64,000 nt of DNA, from positions 434,001 to 498,000 of the forward strand of contig NZ_UAVP01000007.1 in NCBI RefSeq assembly GCF_900446695.1. Reading direction: 5' to 3'. The notes beneath the pieces were generated by a model, which worked only from the letters and a program-made list of their open reading frames with translations, ran no database searches and was not told the origin of the DNA. Of this stretch, positions 26,718 to 34,603 are shown one piece after another. The position numbers were made by a program, and so were the translations under genes. This stretch comes from Capnocytophaga sputigena. GTDB lineage: Bacteria > Bacteroidota > Bacteroidia > Flavobacteriales > Flavobacteriaceae. Positions within the stretch are counted from its first letter, which is position 1; each line of letters opens with the position of its first letter.

Positions 26718-29249
26718 ATGCTGAAAAAAATTATATTACTCGCCTTTTTGGCTTTGGTAAGCCTTGTGAATGCACAAGAAGAAAGAATATCATTAGGACA
26801 AGGAAAAAAATACACCATAGGCGGCATCGAAGTTACTGGTGCCAAACGTTATAACGAACAAACGATCCTCACTACTTCTGGTTTGAAGGTAGGAGATGTA
26901 ATTGAAATCCCTAGTGAGAAATTCAGTGCGATTATCCATAAATTATGGAGTTATAAGTTGTTTAGCGATATCAATATCTATATCAAAAGGGTAGAGGGTG
27001 ATACAGTATTTTTAGAATTAGCCATTAAAGAAACTCCTTCCCTTGTAAATGTAAAAGTATCAGGTATTGGACAGAAAAAAGGTGAAACCCTCCTCAAAGA
27101 TGCCGATATTAAGAAAGGTGCAAAAGTGAATGAGAGTTTGATTGCTAATACCCGAAACTATATCACCAATAAATACCGAAAAGATGGCTATCTAAATACT
27201 AAAGTAACTATTGATACTAAGGTAGATACTACCGATGCAAACGGAGTGGATATGCTTATCCATATTGATAAAGGTAGTAAGGTAAAAGTAGATAAAATAG
27301 TTTTTGAAGGTAACCAGCAGTTCAGTTCAGCCAAATTGCGTAAAAAACTCAAAAAAACCAAACAAATACAGTTTGGTCGCTTTTGGAAACGCTCTAAGTA
27401 TGTGAAAAAGAACTATGAGGAAGATCTTACAAATCTGATTGATTTCTATAAGGAAAAAGGTTATCGAGATGCTCGTGTGGTAAGTGATTCTCTCATCAAA
27501 GAAAAAGATGGTAATGTAAGTTTAAATATTGCTGTAGAAGAGGGCAAACGTTATTATTTTGGTGATATCCGCTTTTTGGGGAACTCAGTTTACAACGACC
27601 GCGTACTCAATCAAATTTTAGGCATTAAAAAAGGGGATGTGTATAATGGAGTATTGCTCAAAAAACGTGTGCAAGACAATACCAAACCCGATGCTGAAGA
27701 TATTACCAACTTGTACCAAAATAGTGGTTATCTTTTCTCTCAAGTACATCCTGTAGAAACTTCAGTGGTGAACGATACTATCAATTTTGAAATACGCATT
27801 GTAGAAGGAAAACCTGCATATTTCAATAAAATAACAGTAAAAGGTAACGAAAAAACAAACGACTATGTAATTTATCGTGAATTGCGTACTCGTCCTGGTT
27901 ACCTATATAGTAAAGATGCCGTAGTGCGTACTGTGCGTGAATTAGGTCAATTACAACTCTTTGATGCTCAAAATATCAATCCTGATTTCAAAAATGCCGA
28001 TCCTAATGCAGGAACAGTAGATATAGAGTATAACCTTACCGAAACAGGTTCAAGTCAGGTACAATTACAAGGTGGTTATGGAGGAGGTTCTTTTATTGGA
28101 ACGGTAGCTTTATCGTTCAACAACTTCTCTATCAAAAATATATTCAATAGAAAGGCTTATCGTCCTGTACCTATGGGTGACGGACAAAGTTTATCACTCA
28201 GCTTGCAAGTGAGTAGATACTATCGCACTTATGGATTCTCATTTGCCGAACCTTGGATGGGAGGCAAACAGCCAGTACAGTTCTCAGTATCATTTAGCCG
28301 TACTGAACAATTTGGTTATAGCTATAGAAGTTATGATGTAGATAAAAGCCGCCGTGTATATATCACTGAGTTTAGTTTAGGATTAGCAAAACGTCTTAGA
28401 GTTCCAGATGACTATTTCCAAATCGCTCACACACTCACCTATAAACACTACGATTTGAAAGATTATCCTAATTTAGGGCTCTTTACTTTCAAAGATGGTT
28501 CATCTAACTCTTTTGCTTACACTATTGCTCTATCGCGTAATTCTAGCGGACCTAACCCTATCTATCCAATGACGGGTAGTAGTTTTACTATCAGCGCAAA
28601 GGTTACCCCTCCTTATTCTTTGTTTAATGGAGTGAATTACGCTAAGTTGTTAGAGGATCGTACACAAGCTATTGCGAATAACGATAGCGACAAAATAGCT
28701 TCTATAGACCAAGAACGCTTCCGTTGGTTAGAATTCTATAAATTCAAATTCACTTCAGCTTGGTATACTAATTTGTACAGCAAGTTTGTGTTGAAATTTG
28801 GAGCCGACTTTGGGTATCTCGGGGCTTATAACAACAATCGCGGTATAGTACCTTTTGAACGATTCTTTATGGGAGGTGATGGATTAGGTTATTACAATAT
28901 GGATGGTCGTGAAAACATACAAATGCGTGGTTATGAGAACTACGGATTATCTTCAGATAGTGGAGAAACTATATTCAATAAATTCTCATTGGAGTTGCGT
29001 TACCCTATCACTCTCAAACCTATGGCTTCTATCTATGGTTTGGCATTCGCCGAAGGAGGAAATGTACACGATGGATTCTCAAACTTCAATCCTTTCCAAC
29101 TTAAGCGTTCAGCAGGTTTAGGCTTGAGACTCTTTATGCCACAATTTGGTATGTTGGGTATTGATTTTGGTTATGGATTTGATAATCCAGCTAATAGTAC
29201 AAACCGCAGTGGTTGGCAAACTCATTTCATTTTTGGACAACAATTCTAA
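26718..29249 (+). CDS. bamA: Outer-membrane protein assembly factor BamA
   Basis: The central insertase for beta-barrel outer-membrane proteins (Omp85 family). After the signal peptide (MLKKIILLAFLALVSLVNAQ) the first half contains POTRA repeats, with typical strands such as YTIGGIEVTGAKRYNEQTIL and VDKIVFEGNQQFSSAKLRK. The second half is the barrel: TETGSSQVQLQGGYGGGSF opens it and the C-terminus ends GWQTHFIFGQQF with terminal Phe. At 843 residues it fits Bacteroidetes BamA. The start at 26718 puts the signal peptide first; a longer frame would overlap uppS. Confidence 0.96.
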   Translation: MLKKIILLAFLALVSLVNAQEERISLGQGKKYTIGGIEVTGAKRYNEQTILTTSGLKVGDVIEIPSEKFSAIIHKLWSYKLFSDINIYIKRVEGDTVFLELAIKETPSLVNVKVSGIGQKKGETLLKDADIKKGAKVNESLIANTRNYITNKYRKDGYLNTKVTIDTKVDTTDANGVDMLIHIDKGSKVKVDKIVFEGNQQFSSAKLRKKLKKTKQIQFGRFWKRSKYVKKNYEEDLTNLIDFYKEKGYRDARVVSDSLIKEKDGNVSLNIAVEEGKRYYFGDIRFLGNSVYNDRVLNQILGIKKGDVYNGVLLKKRVQDNTKPDAEDITNLYQNSGYLFSQVHPVETSVVNDTINFEIRIVEGKPAYFNKITVKGNEKTNDYVIYRELRTRPGYLYSKDAVVRTVRELGQLQLFDAQNINPDFKNADPNAGTVDIEYNLTETGSSQVQLQGGYGGGSFIGTVALSFNNFSIKNIFNRKAYRPVPMGDGQSLSLSLQVSRYYRTYGFSFAEPWMGGKQPVQFSVSFSRTEQFGYSYRSYDVDKSRRVYITEFSLGLAKRLRVPDDYFQIAHTLTYKHYDLKDYPNLGLFTFKDGSSNSFAYTIALSRNSSGPNPIYPMTGSSFTISAKVTPPYSLFNGVNYAKLLEDRTQAIANNDSDKIASIDQERFRWLEFYKFKFTSAWYTNLYSKFVLKFGADFGYLGAYNNNRGIVPFERFFMGGDGLGYYNMDGRENIQMRGYENYGLSSDSGETIFNKFSLELRYPITLKPMASIYGLAFAEGGNVHDGFSNFNPFQLKRSAGLGLRLFMPQFGMLGIDFGYGFDNPANSTNRSGWQTHFIFGQQF

Positions 29250-29269
29250 TTTTTGGCACGATATTTTCT

Positions 29270-30319
29270 ATGAAAAAGTTATCAGTTCTTTTTGCAGTGC
29301 TATTGGCAACAATAACACTTTCATTTGCACAGAAGCCTTCCCGTATAGGCTATGTGGATATGGACTATATTTTGGCTAATTTGGAAGACTACAAAGTAGC
29401 AAACCAGCAGTTTGCATTGCAAGTAGAACAATGGCAAGCAGAGATAGAAAAACGCCTGACTAAAATACAAGCTGAAAAAGATAAGTTAGAGGCTGAAAAA
29501 GCATTACTTACTCCTGAATTGATAAAAGATAAGGAAGAGGAAATCGCTTTGATGGAGTACAACCTCAATGCTTACAAACAGCAAAAGTTTGATGCTAAAG
29601 ATGGAGAGTACATCAATCAAAAGTTTTTGCTCGCCAAGCCTATTCAAGACCAAGTGTTCAACATAGTGCAAGAGATAGGTAAATTGCGCAAGTATGACTT
29701 TATTTTTGAAAAAAGTGATGCGACAATGTTGTTTTCTAACGAGCAACACAACCTTAGTAAGGTAGTACTTCGTGCCTTGAAGAAAAAAGATAATGCTGCC
29801 GATCGCAATAAAGATATGGCAGAGCTCTTAAAAGAAAGTTACGATTTTGAGTTTGTGGAAGAGCGTGTGAAAAAACGCAAAGAAGCCGAAAAAGCACGTG
29901 AAGAACGCCGAGTGCAATATGAACAAGAACGTTTGCGCAAAACAGAAGAAATGAAGCAACAGCGTGAAAACTTCAGAGCCCAACGTGCTAAAGAACAAGC
30001 AGAACGTCAACAAAAAGCTCAGCAAGAACGCGAAACTTTGAAAGCACAACGCGAAAAAGAACAAGCAGAACGCGTGCAGAAAATGCAACAAGAACGTGAG
30101 ACCTTAAAAGCTCAACGCGAAAAAGAACAAGCGGAACGCGTACAGAAAATGCAGCAAGAACGTGAAGCTTTAAAAGCTCAGCGTGAAAAAGAACAAGCCG
30201 AGCGCATTCAAAAAGCTCAGCAAGAACGTGAAGCTTTAAAAGCTCAACGTGAAAAAGAACAAGCAGAACGCTTGCAAAAACAACAAGAAGCGGGAACACA
30301 AACTCGCACAACAAACTAA
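29270..30319 (+). CDS. OmpH/Skp-family periplasmic chaperone with long coiled-coil extension
   Basis: Skp-like proteins carry unfolded outer-membrane proteins across the periplasm to BamA. The signal peptide (MKKLSVLFAVLLATITLSFA) is followed by RIGYVDMDYILANLEDYK, the usual OmpH opening, and a Skp-like coiled-coil body. Unlike normal Skp (about 170 residues) the protein is 349 residues: from residue 238 it adds almost five copies of a 22-residue unit like QREKEQAERVQKMQQERE. The extension is highly charged and should form a long helix. It follows bamA by 20 bases, in keeping with its role. Confidence 0.88.
   Translation: MKKLSVLFAVLLATITLSFAQKPSRIGYVDMDYILANLEDYKVANQQFALQVEQWQAEIEKRLTKIQAEKDKLEAEKALLTPELIKDKEEEIALMEYNLNAYKQQKFDAKDGEYINQKFLLAKPIQDQVFNIVQEIGKLRKYDFIFEKSDATMLFSNEQHNLSKVVLRALKKKDNAADRNKDMAELLKESYDFEFVEERVKKRKEAEKAREERRVQYEQERLRKTEEMKQQRENFRAQRAKEQAERQQKAQQERETLKAQREKEQAERVQKMQQERETLKAQREKEQAERVQKMQQEREALKAQREKEQAERIQKAQQEREALKAQREKEQAERLQKQQEAGTQTRTTN
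29981..30316 (+). repeat. 66-bp tandem repeats in the ompH-like gene
   Basis: Four full units and one partial unit of 66 bp encode a 22-residue coiled-coil segment. Units are nearly identical in protein (QREKEQAER followed by V/I/L-QK) with silent differences in DNA. In-frame gain or loss of units would change only the helix length. Confidence 0.85.
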
Positions 30320-30355
30320 GTAAAAATTTTAAAATAACTAATATTACAAACAAAG

Positions 30356-30889
30356 ATGATGAGAAACATTAGAACATTGATGATTGCATTGGCTCTCTTT
30401 TTTGGAGCTACAACAATGCTCACTGCACAGGTGAAAGTTGCCCATATAGATGTGCAAAAACTTTTGGAAGAAATGCCTGAAAGAAAATCTATAGAAGCCC
30501 AGTTGAAAAAAATGGAGCAAGGCTATATGAACGACATTCAAGCTGCCATCAAAGAATTGCAAGCTAAAGCTCAAAAATATGATAATGAGTACGCAGCACT
30601 TTCTGAAGCTCAAAGAAAATCGAGAGAAGCTGAGTTCCTTAAAAAATCTGAGGAAATAAAAACAATGGAAGAAAATATCCGTAAAACTCAACAAACAGCT
30701 GCTGAAAGTTTGCAAAAAAAACAACAAGAACTCGTAGAGCCTTTGCTTAAAAAAGTAAAAACTGCTATCGAAAATATTGCTAAAGAAAAAGGCTTGCAAT
30801 ACGTATTAGATTCAAGTGCGGGTTCAAGTGTGATTGTTGCTACAGGTGAAGACCTCTATGGCACTGTAAAAAAGAAATTAGGTTTCTAA
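30356..30889 (+). CDS. OmpH/Skp-family periplasmic chaperone
   Basis: A 177-residue Skp-like protein of standard length. Signal peptide (MMRNIRTLMIALALFFGATTM, cleaved near TAQ), then VKVAHIDVQKLLEEMPERK, a long charged helix pair, and a C-terminal strand segment (KGLQYVLDSSAGSSVIVATG) that closes the small beta domain. It is the second ompH in a row after bamA, an arrangement usual in Bacteroidetes. A strong terminator follows. Confidence 0.9.
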   Translation: MMRNIRTLMIALALFFGATTMLTAQVKVAHIDVQKLLEEMPERKSIEAQLKKMEQGYMNDIQAAIKELQAKAQKYDNEYAALSEAQRKSREAEFLKKSEEIKTMEENIRKTQQTAAESLQKKQQELVEPLLKKVKTAIENIAKEKGLQYVLDSSAGSSVIVATGEDLYGTVKKKLGF

Positions 30890-30925
30890 TTGAAAACTAC
30901 ACATATTACAAAATGGTTTATTTAC

Positions 30926-30957
30926 AAAAAGTGTTCGCTATGTGAACACTTTTTTTT
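30926..30957 (+). terminator. Terminator of the bamA-ompH operon
   Basis: AAAAAGTGTTC (30926-30936) pairs perfectly with GAACACTTTTT (30944-30954) over a 7-base loop and ends in a T-run. It is not of the ACTTTGCCAAAG family. Confidence 0.85.
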
Positions 30958-30964
30958 ATTTTTG
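30957..30964 (+). promoter_or_regulatory. -7 promoter element for murI
   Basis: TATTTTTG fits TAnnTTTG and begins in the T-tract of the preceding terminator, 27 bases before the murI ATG. The matching -33 region lies within the terminator stem and has no clear TTG. Confidence 0.5.
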
Positions 30965-30990
30965 CACCATCAAAATAAGATAATAGAAAA

Positions 30991-31806
30991 ATGAGTGATG
31001 TTACATTCTCTACAGCTCCTATAGGTCTATTTGATTCGGGGGTAGGAGGAACTACTATTTGGAAGGAAATTAATGCCCTAATGCCTAATGAGAGTACTCT
31101 TTTTTTAGCTGATAATAAGAATGCTCCCTATGGAGAAAAAACAAAGGAAGAGATTATAACTCTCTGTGATGCCAATACTCAATTTTTGTTGGCTCAAAAA
31201 GCTAAAATTATAGTAGTAGCTTGCAATACAGGTACTACTAATGCTATTTCTTATTTGAGGAATAAGTATAAGGATGTGCCTTTTATTGGTATCGAACCTG
31301 CTATCAAACCGGCGAGCTTACAGAGTGTAACTAAGAAAATAGGTGTTTTAGCCACTCGGAGTACACTTGCAAGTGATCTTTTTGCTAAAACAAGTGAGCA
31401 CCTCAAACAAGAGGAGCAAGTGGAAATTATAGAACAAGTAGGTGAGGGGCTAGTAGATCTTATAGAAGCAGGACGTATAGAAAGTCCCGAAATGACCCAA
31501 CTATTGCGTCATCATCTTTTGCCAATGGTCGCCTTAGGTATTGATTATTTAGTATTAGGCTGTACCCATTATCCCTATTTATTGCCTCAGATACAACAAC
31601 TCATTCCTGCCCGTATCAAAGTCATAGATTCGGGCTATGCCGTTGCTAAACAAACGAGAAATATACTATTACAACACCATTTGCTCAACGAAGATACAAG
31701 TATGACACCCAGTCACATTTGGCTTGCCAATGGTAATACAGAAGTGTTAAAACAATTTGCCCCCAAAGAAAAAAGATTAGAAAACTTACAAATTTCTAAT
31801 TTCTAG
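30991..31806 (+). CDS. murI: Glutamate racemase
   Basis: Supplies D-glutamate for peptidoglycan. IGLFDSGVGG (with Asp15/Ser16), VVACNTGT (Cys78) and VLGCTHYPYL (Cys191) contain the two catalytic cysteines and their flanks, all intact. At 271 residues it is full length. It has its own promoter element downstream of the ompH terminator and converges on the lytic transglycosylase gene with a gap of 17 bases. Confidence 0.96.
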   Translation: MSDVTFSTAPIGLFDSGVGGTTIWKEINALMPNESTLFLADNKNAPYGEKTKEEIITLCDANTQFLLAQKAKIIVVACNTGTTNAISYLRNKYKDVPFIGIEPAIKPASLQSVTKKIGVLATRSTLASDLFAKTSEHLKQEEQVEIIEQVGEGLVDLIEAGRIESPEMTQLLRHHLLPMVALGIDYLVLGCTHYPYLLPQIQQLIPARIKVIDSGYAVAKQTRNILLQHHLLNEDTSMTPSHIWLANGNTEVLKQFAPKEKRLENLQISNF

Positions 31807-31823
31807 CTCCTAACTCCTAATTC

Positions 31824-32801
31824 CTATTTTTTAGGAATCCTGATGTAATAGGTTTTACTATCTTTGTTGTCAAGTTTCCTATCACGTAGCCAAGGATTGT
31901 AATTTTTTAACTCTTTGTAAGTGATATTTTGACTTTTAGCAAAATCACTAAGATTTTCTATGGTGCTATCTACCATTACATTATAAGTAGGTAATTCGTT
32001 GTACAAGTGCTTTTTATCGAAGATAAATCCATACTTTTTAGGGTGCTTCATTATTTCTTTTACAGCCAAAATACGGAATACATAACGCGAAGTTTCACTG
32101 TTTAGGTACAAATCGTAGTAGTTGTTTGTTTGCTGAAAAGTAGTCTGTTTGTTCATTCCTGCTACACCAGCGTTGTAGGCAGCTGCTGCCATTGTCCATG
32201 AACCTGTGCTACGTTTGGCTTTATTTAGGTAATCACAAGCAGCTTGCGTTGCTTTTTCTAAGTGATAACGTTCATCAACTTGGTCGCTTACTTCTAAACT
32301 GTACTCTTGAGCAGCAGCTTTCATAAACTGCCAAAAACCACTAGCTCCTGAAGGCGATACAGCATTGGTGAGCCCGCTTTCTATAACAGCTAAATATTTA
32401 AAATCGTCAGGAATATTGTTGCGTTTGAGTATAGGTTCTATGATGGGGAAATATTTGTTAGCGCGTTTGAATAGCAACAAACTGTTAGACTGCCAATAAA
32501 CATTCACGAGAAATTCTCTGTCTAATCGTTCGTATACATCAGGGTCATCCATAGGTACTTTTTCACCTGCAAAATCTAATTTTTCAGGTAGGTCAATAGC
32601 GTATGTTCTGTAGTTATCAAAAAAATCATCTTTGTGATTAGAAGAAGTTTCTTCACTAGCAAGAGGATTCTCAGTTAGTTCAGCTTCAGTTTGTTCAAAA
32701 ATATTGAGGTCTTCTTTCTTAACTGACATAGCGTTTACTAAGAACCCTGAAAGCAGTACTACACCACCACTGATAAGAATGTATTGTAATGTTTTTTTCA
32801 T
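31824..32801 (-). CDS. Lytic murein transglycosylase, MltD-like
   Basis: Cleaves peptidoglycan glycan strands to 1,6-anhydro ends. An N-terminal hydrophobic anchor (residues 5-24) is followed by the SLT domain: catalytic Glu141 in YLAVIESGLTNAVSPSGASG, then GFWQFMK and the AAAAYNAGVAGMNK motif. The C-terminal 60 residues (LPTYNVMVDSTIENLSDFAK through YKELKNYNPWL) look like a LysM-type glycan-binding unit. At 325 residues it is shorter than MltD but complete for this family. It acts on the periplasmic side of the envelope. Confidence 0.92.
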   Translation of the reverse strand: MKKTLQYILISGGVVLLSGFLVNAMSVKKEDLNIFEQTEAELTENPLASEETSSNHKDDFFDNYRTYAIDLPEKLDFAGEKVPMDDPDVYERLDREFLVNVYWQSNSLLLFKRANKYFPIIEPILKRNNIPDDFKYLAVIESGLTNAVSPSGASGFWQFMKAAAQEYSLEVSDQVDERYHLEKATQAACDYLNKAKRSTGSWTMAAAAYNAGVAGMNKQTTFQQTNNYYDLYLNSETSRYVFRILAVKEIMKHPKKYGFIFDKKHLYNELPTYNVMVDSTIENLSDFAKSQNITYKELKNYNPWLRDRKLDNKDSKTYYIRIPKK

Positions 32802-32826
32802 TATTGTTTTCTTTTTGTTATTAAAA

Positions 32827-32862
32827 AACTTTGCTAAAGGCGGAGTACGACTTTAGCAAAGT
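32827..32862 (-). terminator. Terminator of the small gene at 32867 (ACTTTGCCAAAG-family)
   Basis: ACTTTGCTAAAG (32828-32839) pairs with CTTTAGCAAAGT (32851-32862). On the minus strand a T-run follows, so it ends the transcript of the 85-residue gene before the transglycosylase gene. The paired C-to-T/G-to-A change keeps the stem, which argues for selection on structure. Confidence 0.75.
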
Positions 32863-32866
32863 GAAA

Positions 32867-33124
32867 TTACGCTAAGGCGTTGAGTTTCCCAATCAAGGCA
32901 CCTGCTTTTTCTTCAAACTCTTTTCTTACTTGTTTGAGATGAGCGCCTCTGTTTTCTACTGATTTATCAGCTACTTTATCAATAAGTGAGTCAAAATCAT
33001 TTAGGATTTCTCCTACAAGAGCTTTGCCCTCTTTGGTTTCCATTTTGCCAGTGAAATACACAGCGTCAATGATATCTCCCAACACATAGTTGATCTCTTT
33101 TTTTAAAATGCGAATGCTTGCCAT
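32867..33124 (-). CDS. Conserved small protein of unknown function
   Basis: An 85-residue helical, charged protein without signal peptide. Segments such as INYVLGDIIDAVYF and DSLIDKVADKSVENRGAHLK recall a small conserved Bacteroidetes protein often seen next to DUF4286 genes, though I cannot name the family. It has a well-formed promoter overlapping that of the divergent DUF4286 gene and its own terminator, so it is a real single-gene unit. Confidence 0.78.
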   Translation of the reverse strand: MASIRILKKEINYVLGDIIDAVYFTGKMETKEGKALVGEILNDFDSLIDKVADKSVENRGAHLKQVRKEFEEKAGALIGKLNALA

Positions 33125-33153
33125 ACGTTTTTAATTTATTGATGATTTGCGGG

Positions 33154-33185
33154 CAAAGTTACAAATTAATTCTTATCTTTGCAAA
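33154..33185 (-). promoter_or_regulatory. Promoter for the 85-residue gene
   Basis: On the minus strand TAACTTTG (33161-33154) fits TAnnTTTG with TTTG (33185-33182) 20 bp upstream. It physically overlaps the plus-strand -7 element of the neighbouring gene. Confidence 0.65.
33174..33181 (+). promoter_or_regulatory. -7 promoter element for the DUF4286 gene
   Basis: TATCTTTG fits TAnnTTTG, 18 bases before the ATG at 33199. The nearest TTTG upstream (33146-33149) is 24 bp away, longer than ideal. Confidence 0.5.
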
Positions 33186-33198
33186 AAATAAATCAGTT

Positions 33199-33504
33199 AT
33201 GTACGTATACAATTTAACGATGGTAGTGAGTGATGAAGTGTTTTTACTTTGGCAGAACTGGCTGCAATCTGTTTATTTACCAATAGTAAAAACATCAGGA
33301 ACTATAGAAAAAGTACGAGTATTCAAATTGTTAGACGCTCCCGAAAAACATTATGCAGTACATTGCGAAACCTCTTCTCCTTCTCATTTATTGCATTTTA
33401 TTGAAAATACTATCCCTCAACTTTTACAACAAGCCGCTGAAACTTTTGGAGAGAAAGTGCTTTTTTGGGGAACTCAGCTCAAAGAAGTGAAAACTCAAGA
33501 CTAG
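33199..33504 (+). CDS. DUF4286 family protein
   Basis: A 101-residue cytoplasmic protein. MYVYNLTMVVSDEVFLLWQN is the characteristic opening of DUF4286 proteins, small ferredoxin-fold proteins common in Bacteroidetes. The end (LFWGTQLKEV) also fits. Function unknown. The ATG at 33199 is chosen because the frame upstream of it lies beyond the promoter. Confidence 0.85.
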   Translation: MYVYNLTMVVSDEVFLLWQNWLQSVYLPIVKTSGTIEKVRVFKLLDAPEKHYAVHCETSSPSHLLHFIENTIPQLLQQAAETFGEKVLFWGTQLKEVKTQD

Positions 33505-33592
33505 ATGAGAAAAGAATTTGGCATAAAAATTGATTTATGACTATTAGCTATCAACTATTAACTCATTGCTATTAACTAAAATAAAAATGACT

Positions 33593-34591
33593 ATGAAAAA
33601 GAATGCAAAACTTACAAGTGTAATGAAACAACTTGTCTTGGCAATCGTAGTTTCATTCACATTCACTTCTTGCGTCGGCTACTACTACGCCGATGGCATT
33701 TATAATGACCCCGTGCCCGAAAGGCCACGTTATGTAGAGAGAGAAATGCCTCCTCAACGTTATGATTATCAACCCGAAAATCGTTATGCTGATAATGGTT
33801 ACAATAGCTATTTTAGGGATAAAGCCAAACAGTATGAAAATCCTACAGTAGATAGTAGTTTTACTCATTTTACTGATGTAAATAGCTATCGTTCTAATGC
33901 CTATGCTTCAGGAACTTCTTCTTATGGAGGTTGGGGTTCTAACCCTTCACAAGTGAATGTAAATGTCTACAATCGCGGTTGGGCAAATCCTTACTATGGT
34001 TATTACGCTTATCCATACTACCGTTCTTATCGTTCTGGTTGGAGTCTATCTTTAGGTTGGGGTAGTTATTACGATCCTTATTGGGATAACTACTACTATG
34101 GAGGTTACTATCCTTACTATGGTTATGATCCATACTATAGCTATTATTCTTATTATGGATATTATCCTTATTATGGTTACTATCCTTATGGATATTATTA
34201 CGACTATTATCGTTCAAGAGATTATTACTATGAACCAAACTATTCCTATGGTAATAGTCGAGGACGCGCCATCATAAGAGAAGATGGACGAAGAGGTGAT
34301 CCAAATCGTTATAGTGATTATGATAGAGGTTCTTATAATCGTTCACAAACACAAGGTTCTTACAATCATCGCTATGGCAATGAGACTAATAGACCCTCTT
34401 ATCAAAATCAAACCCCTTCTTACAATAGCACCCCTTCAGGCTATGAATTAAGAAGAGCTTATGAATCTAATAATTCTAACTATTCAGGTAGAAGCTCTAA
34501 TTATGGCAATAGTAATTCAGGCGGGAATTATAATAGTGGTAGTTCCTCTAATAGTGGAGGAGGGGGGTATAGAAGTTCTAACCGTGATTAA
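33593..34591 (+). CDS. Tyr/Gly/Ser-rich lipoprotein
   Basis: A 332-residue predicted lipoprotein: MKQLVLAIVVSFTFTSC gives a signal peptide with lipobox Cys27 (numbered from the ATG at 33593; 33587 and 33623 are alternative starts). The mature protein is of low complexity: a centre made almost only of Tyr, Gly, Pro, Ser and Asp (such as YYPYYGYYPYGYYY), then a tail rich in Ser, Asn, Gly and Arg. No folded domain can be named. The composition suggests a flexible surface or adhesive protein. It ends 12 bases before the FadL-like gene and may be co-transcribed with it. Confidence 0.75.
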   Translation: MKKNAKLTSVMKQLVLAIVVSFTFTSCVGYYYADGIYNDPVPERPRYVEREMPPQRYDYQPENRYADNGYNSYFRDKAKQYENPTVDSSFTHFTDVNSYRSNAYASGTSSYGGWGSNPSQVNVNVYNRGWANPYYGYYAYPYYRSYRSGWSLSLGWGSYYDPYWDNYYYGGYYPYYGYDPYYSYYSYYGYYPYYGYYPYGYYYDYYRSRDYYYEPNYSYGNSRGRAIIREDGRRGDPNRYSDYDRGSYNRSQTQGSYNHRYGNETNRPSYQNQTPSYNSTPSGYELRRAYESNNSNYSGRSSNYGNSNSGGNYNSGSSSNSGGGGYRSSNRD

Positions 34592-34603
34592 AAATATTAG
34601 CAA

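Noticed and set aside
29828-30353. Minus-strand open frames rich in Phe and Leu opposite the ompH-like gene
   Set aside because: They are the reverse reading of the charged coiled-coil repeats and have no independent support.
33990-34250. Regular short repeats that could suggest a CRISPR-like array
   Set aside because: They are TAT/TAC tyrosine codons and Gly/Pro codons in one intact reading frame, with no unique spacers.
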